A stretch of 64,000 bases of DNA from JABDJX01 sp039942715 (GTDB lineage: Bacteria; Pseudomonadota; Alphaproteobacteria; Rhodobacterales; Rhodobacteraceae). Where the stretch lies: the NCBI GenBank assembly GCA_039942715.1, contig JBDVBY010000004.1, forward strand, positions 186,001 through 250,000. The letters run 5' to 3'. Position 1 is the stretch's first letter. Each line of letters begins with the position of its first letter. This document shows positions 15,342 to 24,297 of this stretch, one piece after another. Position numbers and translations under genes: made by a program. The notes under the pieces are model-generated. The model did no database searches, was not told the origin of the DNA, and was given only the letters and a program-made list of their open reading frames with translations.

Positions 15342-15936
15342 CCGCCGTGGCTCTGTCACCATCGAGATGCTGATGATCATCCCCATTGCGATCATCATGA
15401 TCCTGCTGGGCCGTTTCATTCTTGAGGCCTCGCTGAACCGCCAGGAAGTCTCTGTATATGCACGCGGCTCTGCGATCACCGCAGGCCTGGCGCGATCAAC
15501 CAATATGTTTCGCTGTCGCTTCAATGATGAGGCGTTCGATGGTCGCGCTGCTGTGGATCAAACCGAGACAGTGCGCTGCAATCGCCGCGATGCTGAGACC
15601 GGGTTGTCGCGCGAACAGCCCATGTGGGACGAGGTTGAAGACGGTGCCGCACCTTGGGACGAAATCCTGCGCGATGTGAAACCATCTCAAAGCCCACGCG
15701 ACATGGTGGCGCGCGCCAATAGTGTCATGACCCTGACAAGCCCTGCGTTCCTGGCGCAGCAAAATCCAAGAGAGGCCGATCAGGTCTATCTCGCGCCCGA
15801 AGACGTTCTTTGGGCTCATGATGAAGACCAGTTGGCCGAGGGCCATGATGTGGTGATCTGGGAAGAGCTTTGCCTTGAGGCCACCTACCAACTTTTCCCA
15901 AATGTCTTTCCAAATGCCGGGAGGCCCCGATGTTAA
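15331..15936 (+). CDS. TadE/TadF-like pseudopilin
   Basis: The product is 201 residues from ATG 15331, preceded by a GGGGCGAG ribosome site; it overlaps the TadG-like gene by 11 nt. The leader MRTNRRG then SVTIEMLMIIP is a textbook prepilin junction: Gly at -1 and Glu at +5, followed by one membrane helix (MLMIIPIAIIMILLGRFI). The extracytoplasmic part has cysteines (FRCRF, VRCNR, LCLEA, RC at the end). It should be cut by the peptidase encoded at 28041-28559. It is probably a minor pseudopilin partner of the protein at 13030-13668. Confidence 0.78.
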   Translation: MRTNRRGSVTIEMLMIIPIAIIMILLGRFILEASLNRQEVSVYARGSAITAGLARSTNMFRCRFNDEAFDGRAAVDQTETVRCNRRDAETGLSREQPMWDEVEDGAAPWDEILRDVKPSQSPRDMVARANSVMTLTSPAFLAQQNPREADQVYLAPEDVLWAHDEDQLAEGHDVVIWEELCLEATYQLFPNVFPNAGRPRC

Positions 15937-16556
15937 AATCCATTCTCACCGCCGCCACCGTGTTTTTGGCCGCACCTGTTCAAGCCGAAACCCTGCGCCA
16001 GTTTCACGCAGAAACCTCCACACCGTTGTCAGAAATCGCAACTGCGCTGGAACAGCGCCTGCCGGAAAACATGGTCGCGCCGCTTGGTAAAGACACGCTC
16101 ACGGTCGCCTATTCCGGCAACCGCGTGCCACCCGCTTTGGCTGGTTTTTTAGAGGCATCGTTTGAAAATCTCTCACCCGACACTTTGAGGATCGGCAGAA
16201 CACTCAGCCTTTCGCTTACCCTACAAGGTGGCGAGGCAGGCACCGTTATGTCTCTGATGATGATGGGTAATTTTCCAAGCTCTCGCGTCGCACTGCTAAA
16301 AGACAGTGTGATGATGATGGATGGCAGCGGGCCGGGCGGCTGTTCTGGGCAAGTTGTATTGCGCCATCTGAAGTCTGCCGAAGAAACTGCAAGCGACTAT
16401 GTCAGCGCACTGAAAGACGACGGATTCGCGTTCCCTGAAACGGACCCCGACGAGGTATCGTTTTTTATCGGACATGCCCCGGATTGTCAGATCGCCATGT
16501 ACCTTCACCCTGAACAAGACACGACAATGGTTGTCATTCGATATCTGGAGGACTGA
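15930..16556 (+). CDS. Secreted protein of unknown function in Tad-like operon
   Basis: The product is 208 residues with a clear signal peptide (MLKSILTAATVFLAAPVQA). The mature part shows no recognised domain. It has a methionine-rich stretch (VMSLMMMGNF, DSVMMMDGSG), a possible disulfide pair (GGC near residue 130, DCQ near residue 190) and an acidic C-terminus. It overlaps both neighbours by a few nucleotides, so it is part of the machine's operon. It is not recognisably TadD or CpaD. A periplasmic chaperone or outer-membrane accessory is possible, but that is only positional inference. Confidence 0.65.
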   Translation: MLKSILTAATVFLAAPVQAETLRQFHAETSTPLSEIATALEQRLPENMVAPLGKDTLTVAYSGNRVPPALAGFLEASFENLSPDTLRIGRTLSLSLTLQGGEAGTVMSLMMMGNFPSSRVALLKDSVMMMDGSGPGGCSGQVVLRHLKSAEETASDYVSALKDDGFAFPETDPDEVSFFIGHAPDCQIAMYLHPEQDTTMVVIRYLED

Positions 16557-17263
16557 TGCGCAACATCTTTTATCTTCTCGCCGCCGTGCTCTCATTCGGA
16601 GTTGGCTGGTTTTACTACCAGCAGGTTTCCGAACAGACCGCAACAATGTCAAAGCTACGCCTTTTGGCTCAAGACGGGCTGGTGATCAAAGCTGGCACTG
16701 TGGTCGATGATGCCTTCATCGAAGAATTTGTGATCGCGCAACCTATGCCGGTTTCACTGGCCCCTGATTTCACCTGGGCGCTTGGCGATGATCCGGTAAC
16801 TTTGATCAACCTCAAGGGCCGTGTCTTTGGACAAGACGTCGCCGCAGGAAGCTTTTTGCAGCGCGCGCATTTCTTTGCCGAACGTCAGATTGATTTCGAT
16901 ATGCGTATTTTGCCCGGCAACCGCGCGTTTTCCATCCCGGTTGAGCCTGATCGTGGCGTTGGTGTCTTTGTCACCCCCGGTGCCCATGTGGATGTGATCG
17001 GTCCTTTTATGGACGATGACGAGAACATCGTTACGCGGCCCCTGCTGGTGAATGCTCAAGTCATGGCCGTTGGCGAATTTGACACCACAGCGGCCTTTCA
17101 GGACGAAGAAAACCCCGAGTACAAGAACGTCACGCTGCAGGCGCCCGCCGCCGATGTCGAAGCGTTTCTGACGATGGAAGTGCTAAGCGTGAACGACCTG
17201 ACGCTTGTAATGCGCAACCCCTGCGAAGGCGAAGCAACAACATGCGTGGGCTTGGGCCAATGA
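16556..17263 (+). CDS. cpaB: CpaB/RcpC-like pilus assembly protein
   Basis: The product is 235 residues with one N-terminal membrane anchor (IFYLLAAVLSFGVGWFYY) and a periplasmic region. The middle has the CpaB-like order: a SAF-type module (VIKAGTVVDDAFIEEFV, LKGRVFGQDVAAGSFLQRAHF) and then the RcpC/CpaB core (RAFSIPVEPDRGVGVFVTPGAHVDVIG, VTLQAPAADVEAFLTM). CpaB proteins sit at the secretin in Tad systems and stabilise the outer-membrane channel; here no secretin gene is in the window. The start overlaps the preceding stop, and the stop overlaps the FHA-CpaF start as ATGA. Confidence 0.82.
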   Translation: MRNIFYLLAAVLSFGVGWFYYQQVSEQTATMSKLRLLAQDGLVIKAGTVVDDAFIEEFVIAQPMPVSLAPDFTWALGDDPVTLINLKGRVFGQDVAAGSFLQRAHFFAERQIDFDMRILPGNRAFSIPVEPDRGVGVFVTPGAHVDVIGPFMDDDENIVTRPLLVNAQVMAVGEFDTTAAFQDEENPEYKNVTLQAPAADVEAFLTMEVLSVNDLTLVMRNPCEGEATTCVGLGQ

Positions 17264-19203
17264 GCGTTGCGCGCGCCCATATTCGGGTTTGTGACGCTTA
17301 TGGCAACCGCAAAGCCGCGGTCGCCTTGGATGGAACGTTTTACGAGTTGGGCAGCGATTTAGCCCGTGCAGCCGCCCCGGACTACATCCTGCTGTCCGGA
17401 TCCGGAGTGGCACCGCGTCATGCACGGTTGATGTTTGTTGATGGTGCGTGGCACGTTATTGCCCTGACGCCAGTGGGTGCGCGGGTGGGTCGGCGCGAAA
17501 TAAAGAAAGACGAACAAACGCCCCTGGACAGCGCTGTTGAGCTTTGGCTGGGCAACAATATGCTTCAGCTTTTGCTGCCCAATACATCGATTAGCGATGT
17601 GGTCACGAACTCTGAATTAAGCGACGTCGAGCTGATGATGAACGAGGCGCTGCTCGACTTCGAAGACCGTCGCCGCGATTTGTTTGACGGGGACGCAGCG
17701 CAACGTGAGGCGCTCTTAGCTGCGGAGCTAGATCGCCTGATTGACCTCGAACTCGACCTTGCAGGCAAGCCCGGCATGGTCGCAACGATCAACCGTTATT
17801 GTGCAGAGGCTTTGCGGCGGCCCCTGATCTCGGCCTGTCTGATGAGCGGCACGCGCGGCGATATCGAGCTTGCCTATTCGCAGCTAAACACCGAACAGCG
17901 CGCGCAAGCCGTTGAATTACGGGAAGAACTTGCATCCGAACTGCGTTTATCAATGACCGCTGACAGCACTGCTGATGATCTTGAAAAACTGCATGCAAGC
18001 TTTGGCGAGGCTTACAAAGCCATCTCTGGCATGATTGGTGAAACCTTCAAACTGGCCCTGATCCGCGATGCTGTGCGCGAAAAAGTGCTGGGGCTTTTCT
18101 TCCGCCTCGGCCCGATCCAATTCCTGCTGGATATCGAAGCGATCTCGGAAATCATGGTTTGCGGACCTGATCGCATCTTCGTTGAGAAGGGCAACGCCAT
18201 GTTCGAAACCGGGCTTGGATTTGCCTCGGAAAACGAGCTTTTCACAGTGGCCGCCCGTATCGCTGGTCGCGACGGCAAACAGTTGACCGAAGGCGCGCCG
18301 CTCGCGGATGCCCGACTGGAGGATGGCAGCCGCTCTAATATCGTCGCCTCGCCCACAGCGCTGAACGGGCTGTCTCTCACCATCCGCAAGTTTGGCAACA
18401 AACATTGGAAGGTGTCCGATCTGCGCCGCAACCGCGCGATGTCATTGCCGATGGAGCGTTTTTTAGAAGCCGCCGTTTTAGCACGCAAGAACGTGATTAT
18501 TTCCGGCGGCACCGGGTCTGGAAAAACAACGTTGCTCAACGCGCTCGCGATGTTTGTACCCAACGATGAACGCATCGTAACGATTGAAGACACTTCGGAG
18601 TTAAGGCTCAAGAACCGCAACCTTGTCACGCTTGAAGCACGGCGCGCCAATGTTGATGGACGCGGCGAAATTTCAATTCGCGACCTTGTGAAGAACGCCC
18701 TACGTATGCGACCTGATCGCATTGTCGTTGGCGAATGTCGTGGTGGCGAGACGCTCGATATGTTGCAGGCGATGAACACCGGGCATTCCGGTTCGATGAC
18801 GACTGCGCACGCAAACTCGCCGCAAGATTTGATCCTGCGATTGGAGACCATGGTGCTGCAATCGGGTCAGGACCTGCCCATTCATGCGATCCGTCAACAG
18901 ATCAGTGCCGCGATTGATTTGGTAGTACAGGTGCGTAAAACGCCGTCCCTAGATCCGGGCGCCGCCCCGTTGGCGCGTCAACGCACAATTGTCGAGATTG
19001 CTGAGTTGGGCGATTTTGACCCCGACACCGGGCAAATTCCGGTCAACCCAATCTTCGAGTTAGCCCGCGACGACGGCATGCTGCGTCATACGATTTCTGG
19101 CTACATCCCCAGCTTTTTTGAGGAAATGGCCGAGCGCGATCTGATCCGCATCGAGACCTTCTTTGAAGAGAGCGAAACCGACGAGGCTCGCCATGCCGCA
19201 TGA
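17260..19203 (+). CDS. cpaF: FHA-domain/CpaF secretion ATPase fusion
   Basis: The product is 647 residues from ATG 17260 (ATGA overlap with cpaB). Residues about 1-115 form a forkhead-associated-like domain (LLSGSGVAPRHARLMFVDGAWHVI, with the R-H-A signature). A helical linker follows, then a full CpaF/TadA ATPase: ISEIMVCGPDRIFVE, Walker A GGTGSGKTT, the RRANVDGRGEISIRDLVKNA region and GECRGGETLDMLQAMNTGHSG. The ATPase powers Tad assembly; FHA domains bind phosphothreonine, so motor activity or recruitment could depend on phosphorylation. Fusion of FHA to CpaF is recorded in some actinobacterial and myxobacterial Tad systems but is unusual here. It is the second CpaF in this locus. Confidence 0.88.
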   Translation: MSVARAHIRVCDAYGNRKAAVALDGTFYELGSDLARAAAPDYILLSGSGVAPRHARLMFVDGAWHVIALTPVGARVGRREIKKDEQTPLDSAVELWLGNNMLQLLLPNTSISDVVTNSELSDVELMMNEALLDFEDRRRDLFDGDAAQREALLAAELDRLIDLELDLAGKPGMVATINRYCAEALRRPLISACLMSGTRGDIELAYSQLNTEQRAQAVELREELASELRLSMTADSTADDLEKLHASFGEAYKAISGMIGETFKLALIRDAVREKVLGLFFRLGPIQFLLDIEAISEIMVCGPDRIFVEKGNAMFETGLGFASENELFTVAARIAGRDGKQLTEGAPLADARLEDGSRSNIVASPTALNGLSLTIRKFGNKHWKVSDLRRNRAMSLPMERFLEAAVLARKNVIISGGTGSGKTTLLNALAMFVPNDERIVTIEDTSELRLKNRNLVTLEARRANVDGRGEISIRDLVKNALRMRPDRIVVGECRGGETLDMLQAMNTGHSGSMTTAHANSPQDLILRLETMVLQSGQDLPIHAIRQQISAAIDLVVQVRKTPSLDPGAAPLARQRTIVEIAELGDFDPDTGQIPVNPIFELARDDGMLRHTISGYIPSFFEEMAERDLIRIETFFEESETDEARHAA

Positions 19204-20050
19204 CATCCTTAACCCGGTTATGGCGCTGCTTATCGCGGGCGGGCTTTTTGGTTTGCAAGCCATGGCGATCCCTCTGCTCAACGTTATTTGGGGCGGGATG
19301 CCGCAAGAGCGGCGCGATAAGGTAAGCGATGTGCTGACCTTTCTGATGGGCAAGCCCAGCGATCCGGTGGACACAATCGCCCTTGGCCTTTTCTGCGCAC
19401 TTGCGCTTGGATTTGCGCTTTCCGCAATCGGTGCCACTTTGCCAGCGATCATCATGCTGTTGATTTTACTAATGGGCATCCCGGCGTTTATGTATTCGCG
19501 TGCCGCCTCGCAACGTGCGCGGGAACTAGACCTCGCTTTGCCCCTTGCCTTGCAGCAAGTCGCCAATGAAATGGCCGCTGGCGCGACCCTTGAGACCGCC
19601 CTAAAGCGTGTGGCCGACACTGCACCTGCTCCGGCTGACATTGAGATCGGCCGCCTGCAACGACGAGTTGCGATTATGGGTATCGACGAAGCTTTCTCGG
19701 AAATGGCCAGGCAGTTGAACGTGCCAAGCTTTACGCTGACCGCTTCTGTTGTACGCGTCGGCACCTCAAGCGGCGGGCGTTTGATTGAAGCGCTCAAGAA
19801 CCTTTCACGCACATTGATTGAGATTGAACGGCTGAACAAAAAGCTGCGCACTGCTTCCGAAAACGGACGGCGCAACCTCTATCTGATGTCCATCGTCGGC
19901 CCAATCGTGGCGGGTGCTGCCTCCTTTGTTGTTGATCATGAAACCAGCGTTTTGACCGATGGTTTTGGGCAGCTATTGATCGGCGTTGCTGTGCTTTGCT
20001 TTTTTGCCGCGCATCTTTTGGGACATCGTTTGACACGGGTACAAGTCTGA
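19193..20050 (+). CDS. tadB: Tad inner-membrane platform protein TadB
   Basis: The product is 285 residues from ATG 19193, overlapping the ATPase gene by 11 nt. It has two N-terminal helices (VMALLIAGGLFGLQ; ALALGFALSAIG plus the following LPAIIMLLILLMGIPAFM), a cytoplasmic type II secretion F domain (LDLALPLALQQVANEMAAGATLETAL through SSGGRLIEALKNLSRTLIEIERL), and two C-terminal helices. TadB and TadC form the membrane platform on which the CpaF motor acts. All expected parts are present. Confidence 0.86.
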   Translation: MPHDILNPVMALLIAGGLFGLQAMAIPLLNVIWGGMPQERRDKVSDVLTFLMGKPSDPVDTIALGLFCALALGFALSAIGATLPAIIMLLILLMGIPAFMYSRAASQRARELDLALPLALQQVANEMAAGATLETALKRVADTAPAPADIEIGRLQRRVAIMGIDEAFSEMARQLNVPSFTLTASVVRVGTSSGGRLIEALKNLSRTLIEIERLNKKLRTASENGRRNLYLMSIVGPIVAGAASFVVDHETSVLTDGFGQLLIGVAVLCFFAAHLLGHRLTRVQV

Positions 20051-20949
20051 TGGAAATCTATATTATCCCCCTCGCCTTTGGACTCTGCGTTCTGATGTTG
20101 GGTCTTGTGGCCGCCAACTTGATGGATGCCTCGCACAACAGATTTCAAATTCAATTTGATGCCGAAGCCGCCGGCCAAGACAGTTCAGCCCGCGTGGTGC
20201 GCGCGCTTGGCGCGACTTTTGCGTCGATTGCAGCTCCGTTTCCGACAATGACGAACGGTCTGGATCAGAAACTGATCTATGCCGGGCGTCCCTATGGCGG
20301 TGTCAGCGGACAGCACTATCTCGCCGCTGCCGTTGCACTTTCGGTCATGATTGGCGCAGGCGTGGGTGCGTTTTTTGCGTTGAACGGCTTGATCAATGGC
20401 ACCGCAGCCGTTGGCACATTCGTCAAATGGTGGTTCTTTGGAACGGGCTTCATCCTGATCTTTTTGATCACCGATGTGGGCAGCGCCGCAAAGCGCAACT
20501 CTGCCGAGATCGAGCGCGAATTTCCGTTCTTTCTCGACCTCGCCGTTCTGGTGGTTCAGGCAGGCGGCACCCCACGCAAAGCACTTGGCAAATATGTCGA
20601 AGCTTCGCCCGGCACACCGCTTTCGCGCGAAATTGCCATCACTGCCAAAGATGCGGACGCCTCAAGCTTTGATGATGCGCTGCATCGGATGATTGACCGG
20701 GTCCAGGCAACATCGGTGAAAACGATCTTGAAAAATCTCGCACAAGGCGAAAAGTCTTCTGGTGAGGCCGAGGCCTTTTATACCGACCAAGCCGATGAGT
20801 TGCGTTACCTGCGCGAAGAGATGGCAAACCGTGCGGCAGAGCGGCTTAAGACCAACATCGTTATGCCCGTGTTCCTGATGTTGATGTCGATCATCATCGC
20901 AGCCCTTGCCCCGACAATCGTTTCCATTCGCAGCCAAGGGTTCTTTTAG
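20050..20949 (+). CDS. tadC: Tad inner-membrane platform protein TadC
   Basis: The product is 299 residues from ATG 20050, overlapping the TadB stop by 1 nt (TGATG). It has an N-terminal helix, a pair of central helices and a type II secretion F domain (EREFPFFLDLAVLVVQAGGTPRKAL through SVKTILKNLAQGEKSSGEAEAF), then a C-terminal helix (MPVFLMLMSIIIAALAPTIV). It pairs with TadB as the inner-membrane platform. The next gene starts immediately after its stop. Confidence 0.86.
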   Translation: MEIYIIPLAFGLCVLMLGLVAANLMDASHNRFQIQFDAEAAGQDSSARVVRALGATFASIAAPFPTMTNGLDQKLIYAGRPYGGVSGQHYLAAAVALSVMIGAGVGAFFALNGLINGTAAVGTFVKWWFFGTGFILIFLITDVGSAAKRNSAEIEREFPFFLDLAVLVVQAGGTPRKALGKYVEASPGTPLSREIAITAKDADASSFDDALHRMIDRVQATSVKTILKNLAQGEKSSGEAEAFYTDQADELRYLREEMANRAAERLKTNIVMPVFLMLMSIIIAALAPTIVSIRSQGFF

Positions 20950-21780
20950 ATGATGCATTTTTTCGCCCCCAAAGGCCTGCGCGCCGAAGTGACCGAAGGT
21001 ATTGATCTTGAAAACGCCGTGATGCTGAGTGGCCAACGTGTCACCGTTGGCTCGGGCCCCGGCGATACACTACGCCTTGGCGCGGCTGATATTGTGCCGG
21101 GCCATCTGACATTTGAGCGCCGCGCCGACGGGCGGGGATGGGACTATTTTACTTCGGATCGGGGCGCGACGCAGGTCGATAAGGGCAATCCGCGCACCGG
21201 GAATGTGCGCGCCGGCATGTGGCTGCGACTGGGGCGTGAAACGCGTATCGATTTGGCAAGTGCTCCATTGCCAAAAGCACCGCCGGGCGAAAAGATCGAC
21301 CAAGACGCACCAACAACCGTTCCAATGCCCGTCGCTCTTGGTATCCTTGGCGCCATTCTGATTGGCGCATTGTTTGCAAGCGGGAGTCTGGGCGGAAAGT
21401 CCGACAATAAACCCTATCGCACAGCGCAATGGGCCGCAGGCGCAGGCGATTTAGGCTTGGCGTTGGATGAGTGTCTCTCAAAGACTGTCACTCCTAATCG
21501 CGCCATAGCAGCCAGCGACCCTGCCGCTGCATTTTGGCGCGTCATGACCCAGCGCAATTCAAATCCAACAGCTGCAACTGAAGCACATAGTGACTTGCAA
21601 AACGACATTCGTGAAATCTTGGCCGACGCACACCTATTGTCACTTGCAAACAACAACTTAGAGGCCTCCCAGGCACTACGTCGTTTAGAATACGTTTTGC
21701 CCGTGGGCGCTGAAAACTGCCCTATCCTGACTGCATCACGCTTTGATCTCGCCCTGATGGAGGTGCGCGGATCACGCTAA
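20950..21780 (+). CDS. FHA-like domain membrane protein
   Basis: The product is 276 residues. The N-terminal 100 residues resemble an FHA domain (QRVTVGSGPGDTLRLGAADIVPGHLTFERR), though the core S-x-x-H pattern is altered to P-G-H-L. A membrane helix follows (VALGILGAILIGALFASGSLGG, about 125-150), then a helical domain outside or beyond the membrane with three cysteines. If the FHA part is cytosolic it could read phosphothreonine, as proposed for the FHA-CpaF protein. Unrelated beta domains of similar size cannot be excluded. It sits between tadC and the pseudokinase gene. Confidence 0.65.
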   Translation: MMHFFAPKGLRAEVTEGIDLENAVMLSGQRVTVGSGPGDTLRLGAADIVPGHLTFERRADGRGWDYFTSDRGATQVDKGNPRTGNVRAGMWLRLGRETRIDLASAPLPKAPPGEKIDQDAPTTVPMPVALGILGAILIGALFASGSLGGKSDNKPYRTAQWAAGAGDLGLALDECLSKTVTPNRAIAASDPAAAFWRVMTQRNSNPTAATEAHSDLQNDIREILADAHLLSLANNNLEASQALRRLEYVLPVGAENCPILTASRFDLALMEVRGSR

Positions 21781-21798
21781 GCAGGAAGGCTTTGAAAG

Positions 21799-24297
21799 AT
21801 GAACGACACAGCCAATAACGTGATTGACGCACGTCTGTCCGAAGCGCTTGGCACCTATTTCAACGGGGTGACTTTGCTGAAAACTGTGGGCGATTGCGCC
21901 ATTTTATCGGGCGTGCGCAAGCAAAACGGCGCGCCCGTTTCGATTTATACACCCAGTTTCGCGGTCGCCCGCGACGAGGCAATTGCCGCCGACATTGGCA
22001 AGGCGTTTGCCACCTACGACAAGATCGCAAGCCCGCACCTGCAAGCAACCGAGCGTCTCTTAACAAGCCGCGCCTTTCGCAAATCGCCTGCTCTGGCCGT
22101 GCTAAGTTGCCCGGTGCCTGTGTTTGACGAAGCGTTCGACACTCTGCCCGTTGATGCGCGTTTGCAGCTTTTCGATCAGGTGCTTGATGGGCTTGCCGCG
22201 CTTCATGGCGCTGGATTGATTCACGGAAATCTCTCTGCTGACGTGGTGCGCCGCGAAACGACAGGTGGTATCGCGCGGCTCACTGATCTGACGTTTTCTG
22301 GCGATCGTTCAACAACGGTCACTGCCCAGCCTGCCGCCTACCAGTCCGCGCAGGTGATCAACACAACGCAACCGCGCGCAGAGGATGACGTGCACGCGGC
22401 TGGCATGTTGGGCTACCGTATTTTGCTAGGCCCTGACGGCCCTGCAATCGCTTTGACAGGTGGACCAGCCGATCCCGAAGCAGTTGTTGCCGCTATTCTT
22501 GGCGAAGCACGCGATGCCCCGGATGCCGCGATCCTATTCCCCGACGGCCACGAGAAATCCGAGCAGGTCGCCCGTCTTCTGGCGCGCATGACAGGTCGTT
22601 TGCCCAATGCGACGCCTTACAGTAACGCCGGTGCCGCCAAACGTGCGTTTCAGTCTGTTTTGACGGGAGTGAGTGCGCCCGAACCGATCACAGCACCTTC
22701 GGCCTCTGCGACCAGCGTACCAACGGCGCACATGGCTTCGCCAAGTCCGACGGGCGTTTCCAAAGCCGTCGCCATCACGCTGTTTACCGGGTTCCTGTGC
22801 AGCACAGCCGCGGCGAGCTATTTTTACATGGCCAACCAAACCTCTTTGGATCAACGCGACAGTGTTGTCGCCCGCTTGAAAAGCGACACCGCGCGATTCA
22901 ACAGCACTGAGGCTGCGCGTCAGGAATTACGGAACGCTGACAGAGCTTTGACCACTGCTGTTGCGTCAGGAACGGCCCTCGCCTCCACCGAGGCAAGCGC
23001 GGCCGTCGAGTCTGCGCGCACCACTCTGGCAAGTGCTGACGCCGCGATTGAAGGCACGCCCAACGATGCCGCAACCCAAGCCGGCCAAGCCCGCGCGCAG
23101 GCCGAGATGGCTCTTGAGCTGGGCACGAACGCGAAAACAATGGCAGCGGGTGCGCGTGAAACGGCGCTTTCCGCTGAAGAATTGGCGGCTTTGGCCGTTG
23201 GGTCCAACATCTCGGTTTTGGTCGAGGCAAGCGATCGCTCGCAACAGGCCGACCTCGCACAATCCGAGGGCAGATATGAGGTTGCAGCCACACTGTGGAG
23301 TGAAGCTGAAGCAGGCTTCTCTGCGTTGATCGAAAGCACGCGTAACGCAGCGAACGAGACGCGCAGCCGGATACAATCAGCCGACTTAGACGCAGCAGGC
23401 GCAGGCGCGATCCTTGCCAAGTCCTATATCAGTCGCGCAGACGCGGCTTTTGATGAAGGGCGGTTTGCAAACGCCGACGAGCTTTATCAGGCCGCCTTGG
23501 CGACCCTAGATGCGCCCGTAAAGCGTGATGCCCCCGGCGTCGCCGAAACGCGAGAAATTTCAATTGGCGACAGCCCGGTGAACTTGGACGCGGCCATTGC
23601 CCTTTGCCGCGAAGCTGCGCCGATTGATCCTGCAAATTGCCCATCGACCCGTCCAGCCGGAGAGCAGGCGCGCGATGTTGCGCTCACGCCGTTTTCCGTG
23701 GATGCCACCGAAGTCTCGGTCGCCAATTTTCAGCGTTTTGTGGATGAAACCGGCCACAAGACCGAAGCCGAAACCGCCGGCCGTATTGTGGCGCTGACCT
23801 CCAGCGGCGAAGCCCGGCTGATTGACGGCGCCTATACGTGGTCATCACCAGATGGCGCAGGCAGCCAAGCCGTGCCAGAGCGCCCAGTGACCAATATCGC
23901 GCTTACCGATGCACGCGCCTATTGCGCCTGGGCGGGGGGGCGTCTGCCGCGCGAAGCTGAATGGGAAGCCGCCGCACGCGGCGACAGTCAAGCCGCGTTT
24001 CCTTGGGGCACATGGTCGGCTGAAGCCCCCGTCTGGCGCGGCGCACCGACCCCTGCAAGACGATTGCCAACGCCTGTCTCTGCAGCAGGTGGCGCAACCG
24101 CGCAAGGACATCAAGGCATGGCTGGAAACGTCCGCGAATGGGTCATGGGCGAAGACGGCGCAGTGTTGAAAGGCGGGTCGTGGAACACCGCAAACCCTGC
24201 TGACTTGCGCATCTCGGCCCGGCTTATCGTGCCCGGAAATGCGCCGGGGGTCGATTTTGGGTTCCGTTGCGCACGTGATTTGGAGGCATGGCCATGA
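21799..24297 (+). CDS. Pseudokinase - membrane helix - coiled coil - FGE-sulfatase (C-lectin-like) protein
   Basis: The product is 832 residues. Residues about 20-290 follow a Ser/Thr kinase fold but lack catalytic residues: the catalytic loop reads LIHGNLSADVV (HGN at 142-144 instead of HRD), the DFG position reads TDL, and the VAIK lysine is replaced in PVSIYTP. A single membrane helix follows (AVAITLFTGFLCSTAAASYF, about 325-345), then an alanine-rich coiled coil (about 350-590), then a formylglycine-generating-enzyme/C-type-lectin domain (PFSVDATEVSVANFQRFVD, LPREAEWEAAARG, GNVREWV, LKGGSWN, FGFRCARD). The topology suggests a cytosolic pseudokinase and a periplasmic FGE domain. Many such FGE domains bind ligands rather than modify sulfatases. 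It could carry a signal across the membrane to the Tad-like motor. Confidence 0.8.
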   Translation: MNDTANNVIDARLSEALGTYFNGVTLLKTVGDCAILSGVRKQNGAPVSIYTPSFAVARDEAIAADIGKAFATYDKIASPHLQATERLLTSRAFRKSPALAVLSCPVPVFDEAFDTLPVDARLQLFDQVLDGLAALHGAGLIHGNLSADVVRRETTGGIARLTDLTFSGDRSTTVTAQPAAYQSAQVINTTQPRAEDDVHAAGMLGYRILLGPDGPAIALTGGPADPEAVVAAILGEARDAPDAAILFPDGHEKSEQVARLLARMTGRLPNATPYSNAGAAKRAFQSVLTGVSAPEPITAPSASATSVPTAHMASPSPTGVSKAVAITLFTGFLCSTAAASYFYMANQTSLDQRDSVVARLKSDTARFNSTEAARQELRNADRALTTAVASGTALASTEASAAVESARTTLASADAAIEGTPNDAATQAGQARAQAEMALELGTNAKTMAAGARETALSAEELAALAVGSNISVLVEASDRSQQADLAQSEGRYEVAATLWSEAEAGFSALIESTRNAANETRSRIQSADLDAAGAGAILAKSYISRADAAFDEGRFANADELYQAALATLDAPVKRDAPGVAETREISIGDSPVNLDAAIALCREAAPIDPANCPSTRPAGEQARDVALTPFSVDATEVSVANFQRFVDETGHKTEAETAGRIVALTSSGEARLIDGAYTWSSPDGAGSQAVPERPVTNIALTDARAYCAWAGGRLPREAEWEAAARGDSQAAFPWGTWSAEAPVWRGAPTPARRLPTPVSAAGGATAQGHQGMAGNVREWVMGEDGAVLKGGSWNTANPADLRISARLIVPGNAPGVDFGFRCARDLEAWP

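Noticed and set aside
18012..19875. Two long minus-strand frames (18012-18851 and 19060-19875)
   Set aside because: They lie opposite the FHA-CpaF ATPase and tadB, both with intact family motifs; the antisense products are Ser/Arg-rich and match nothing.
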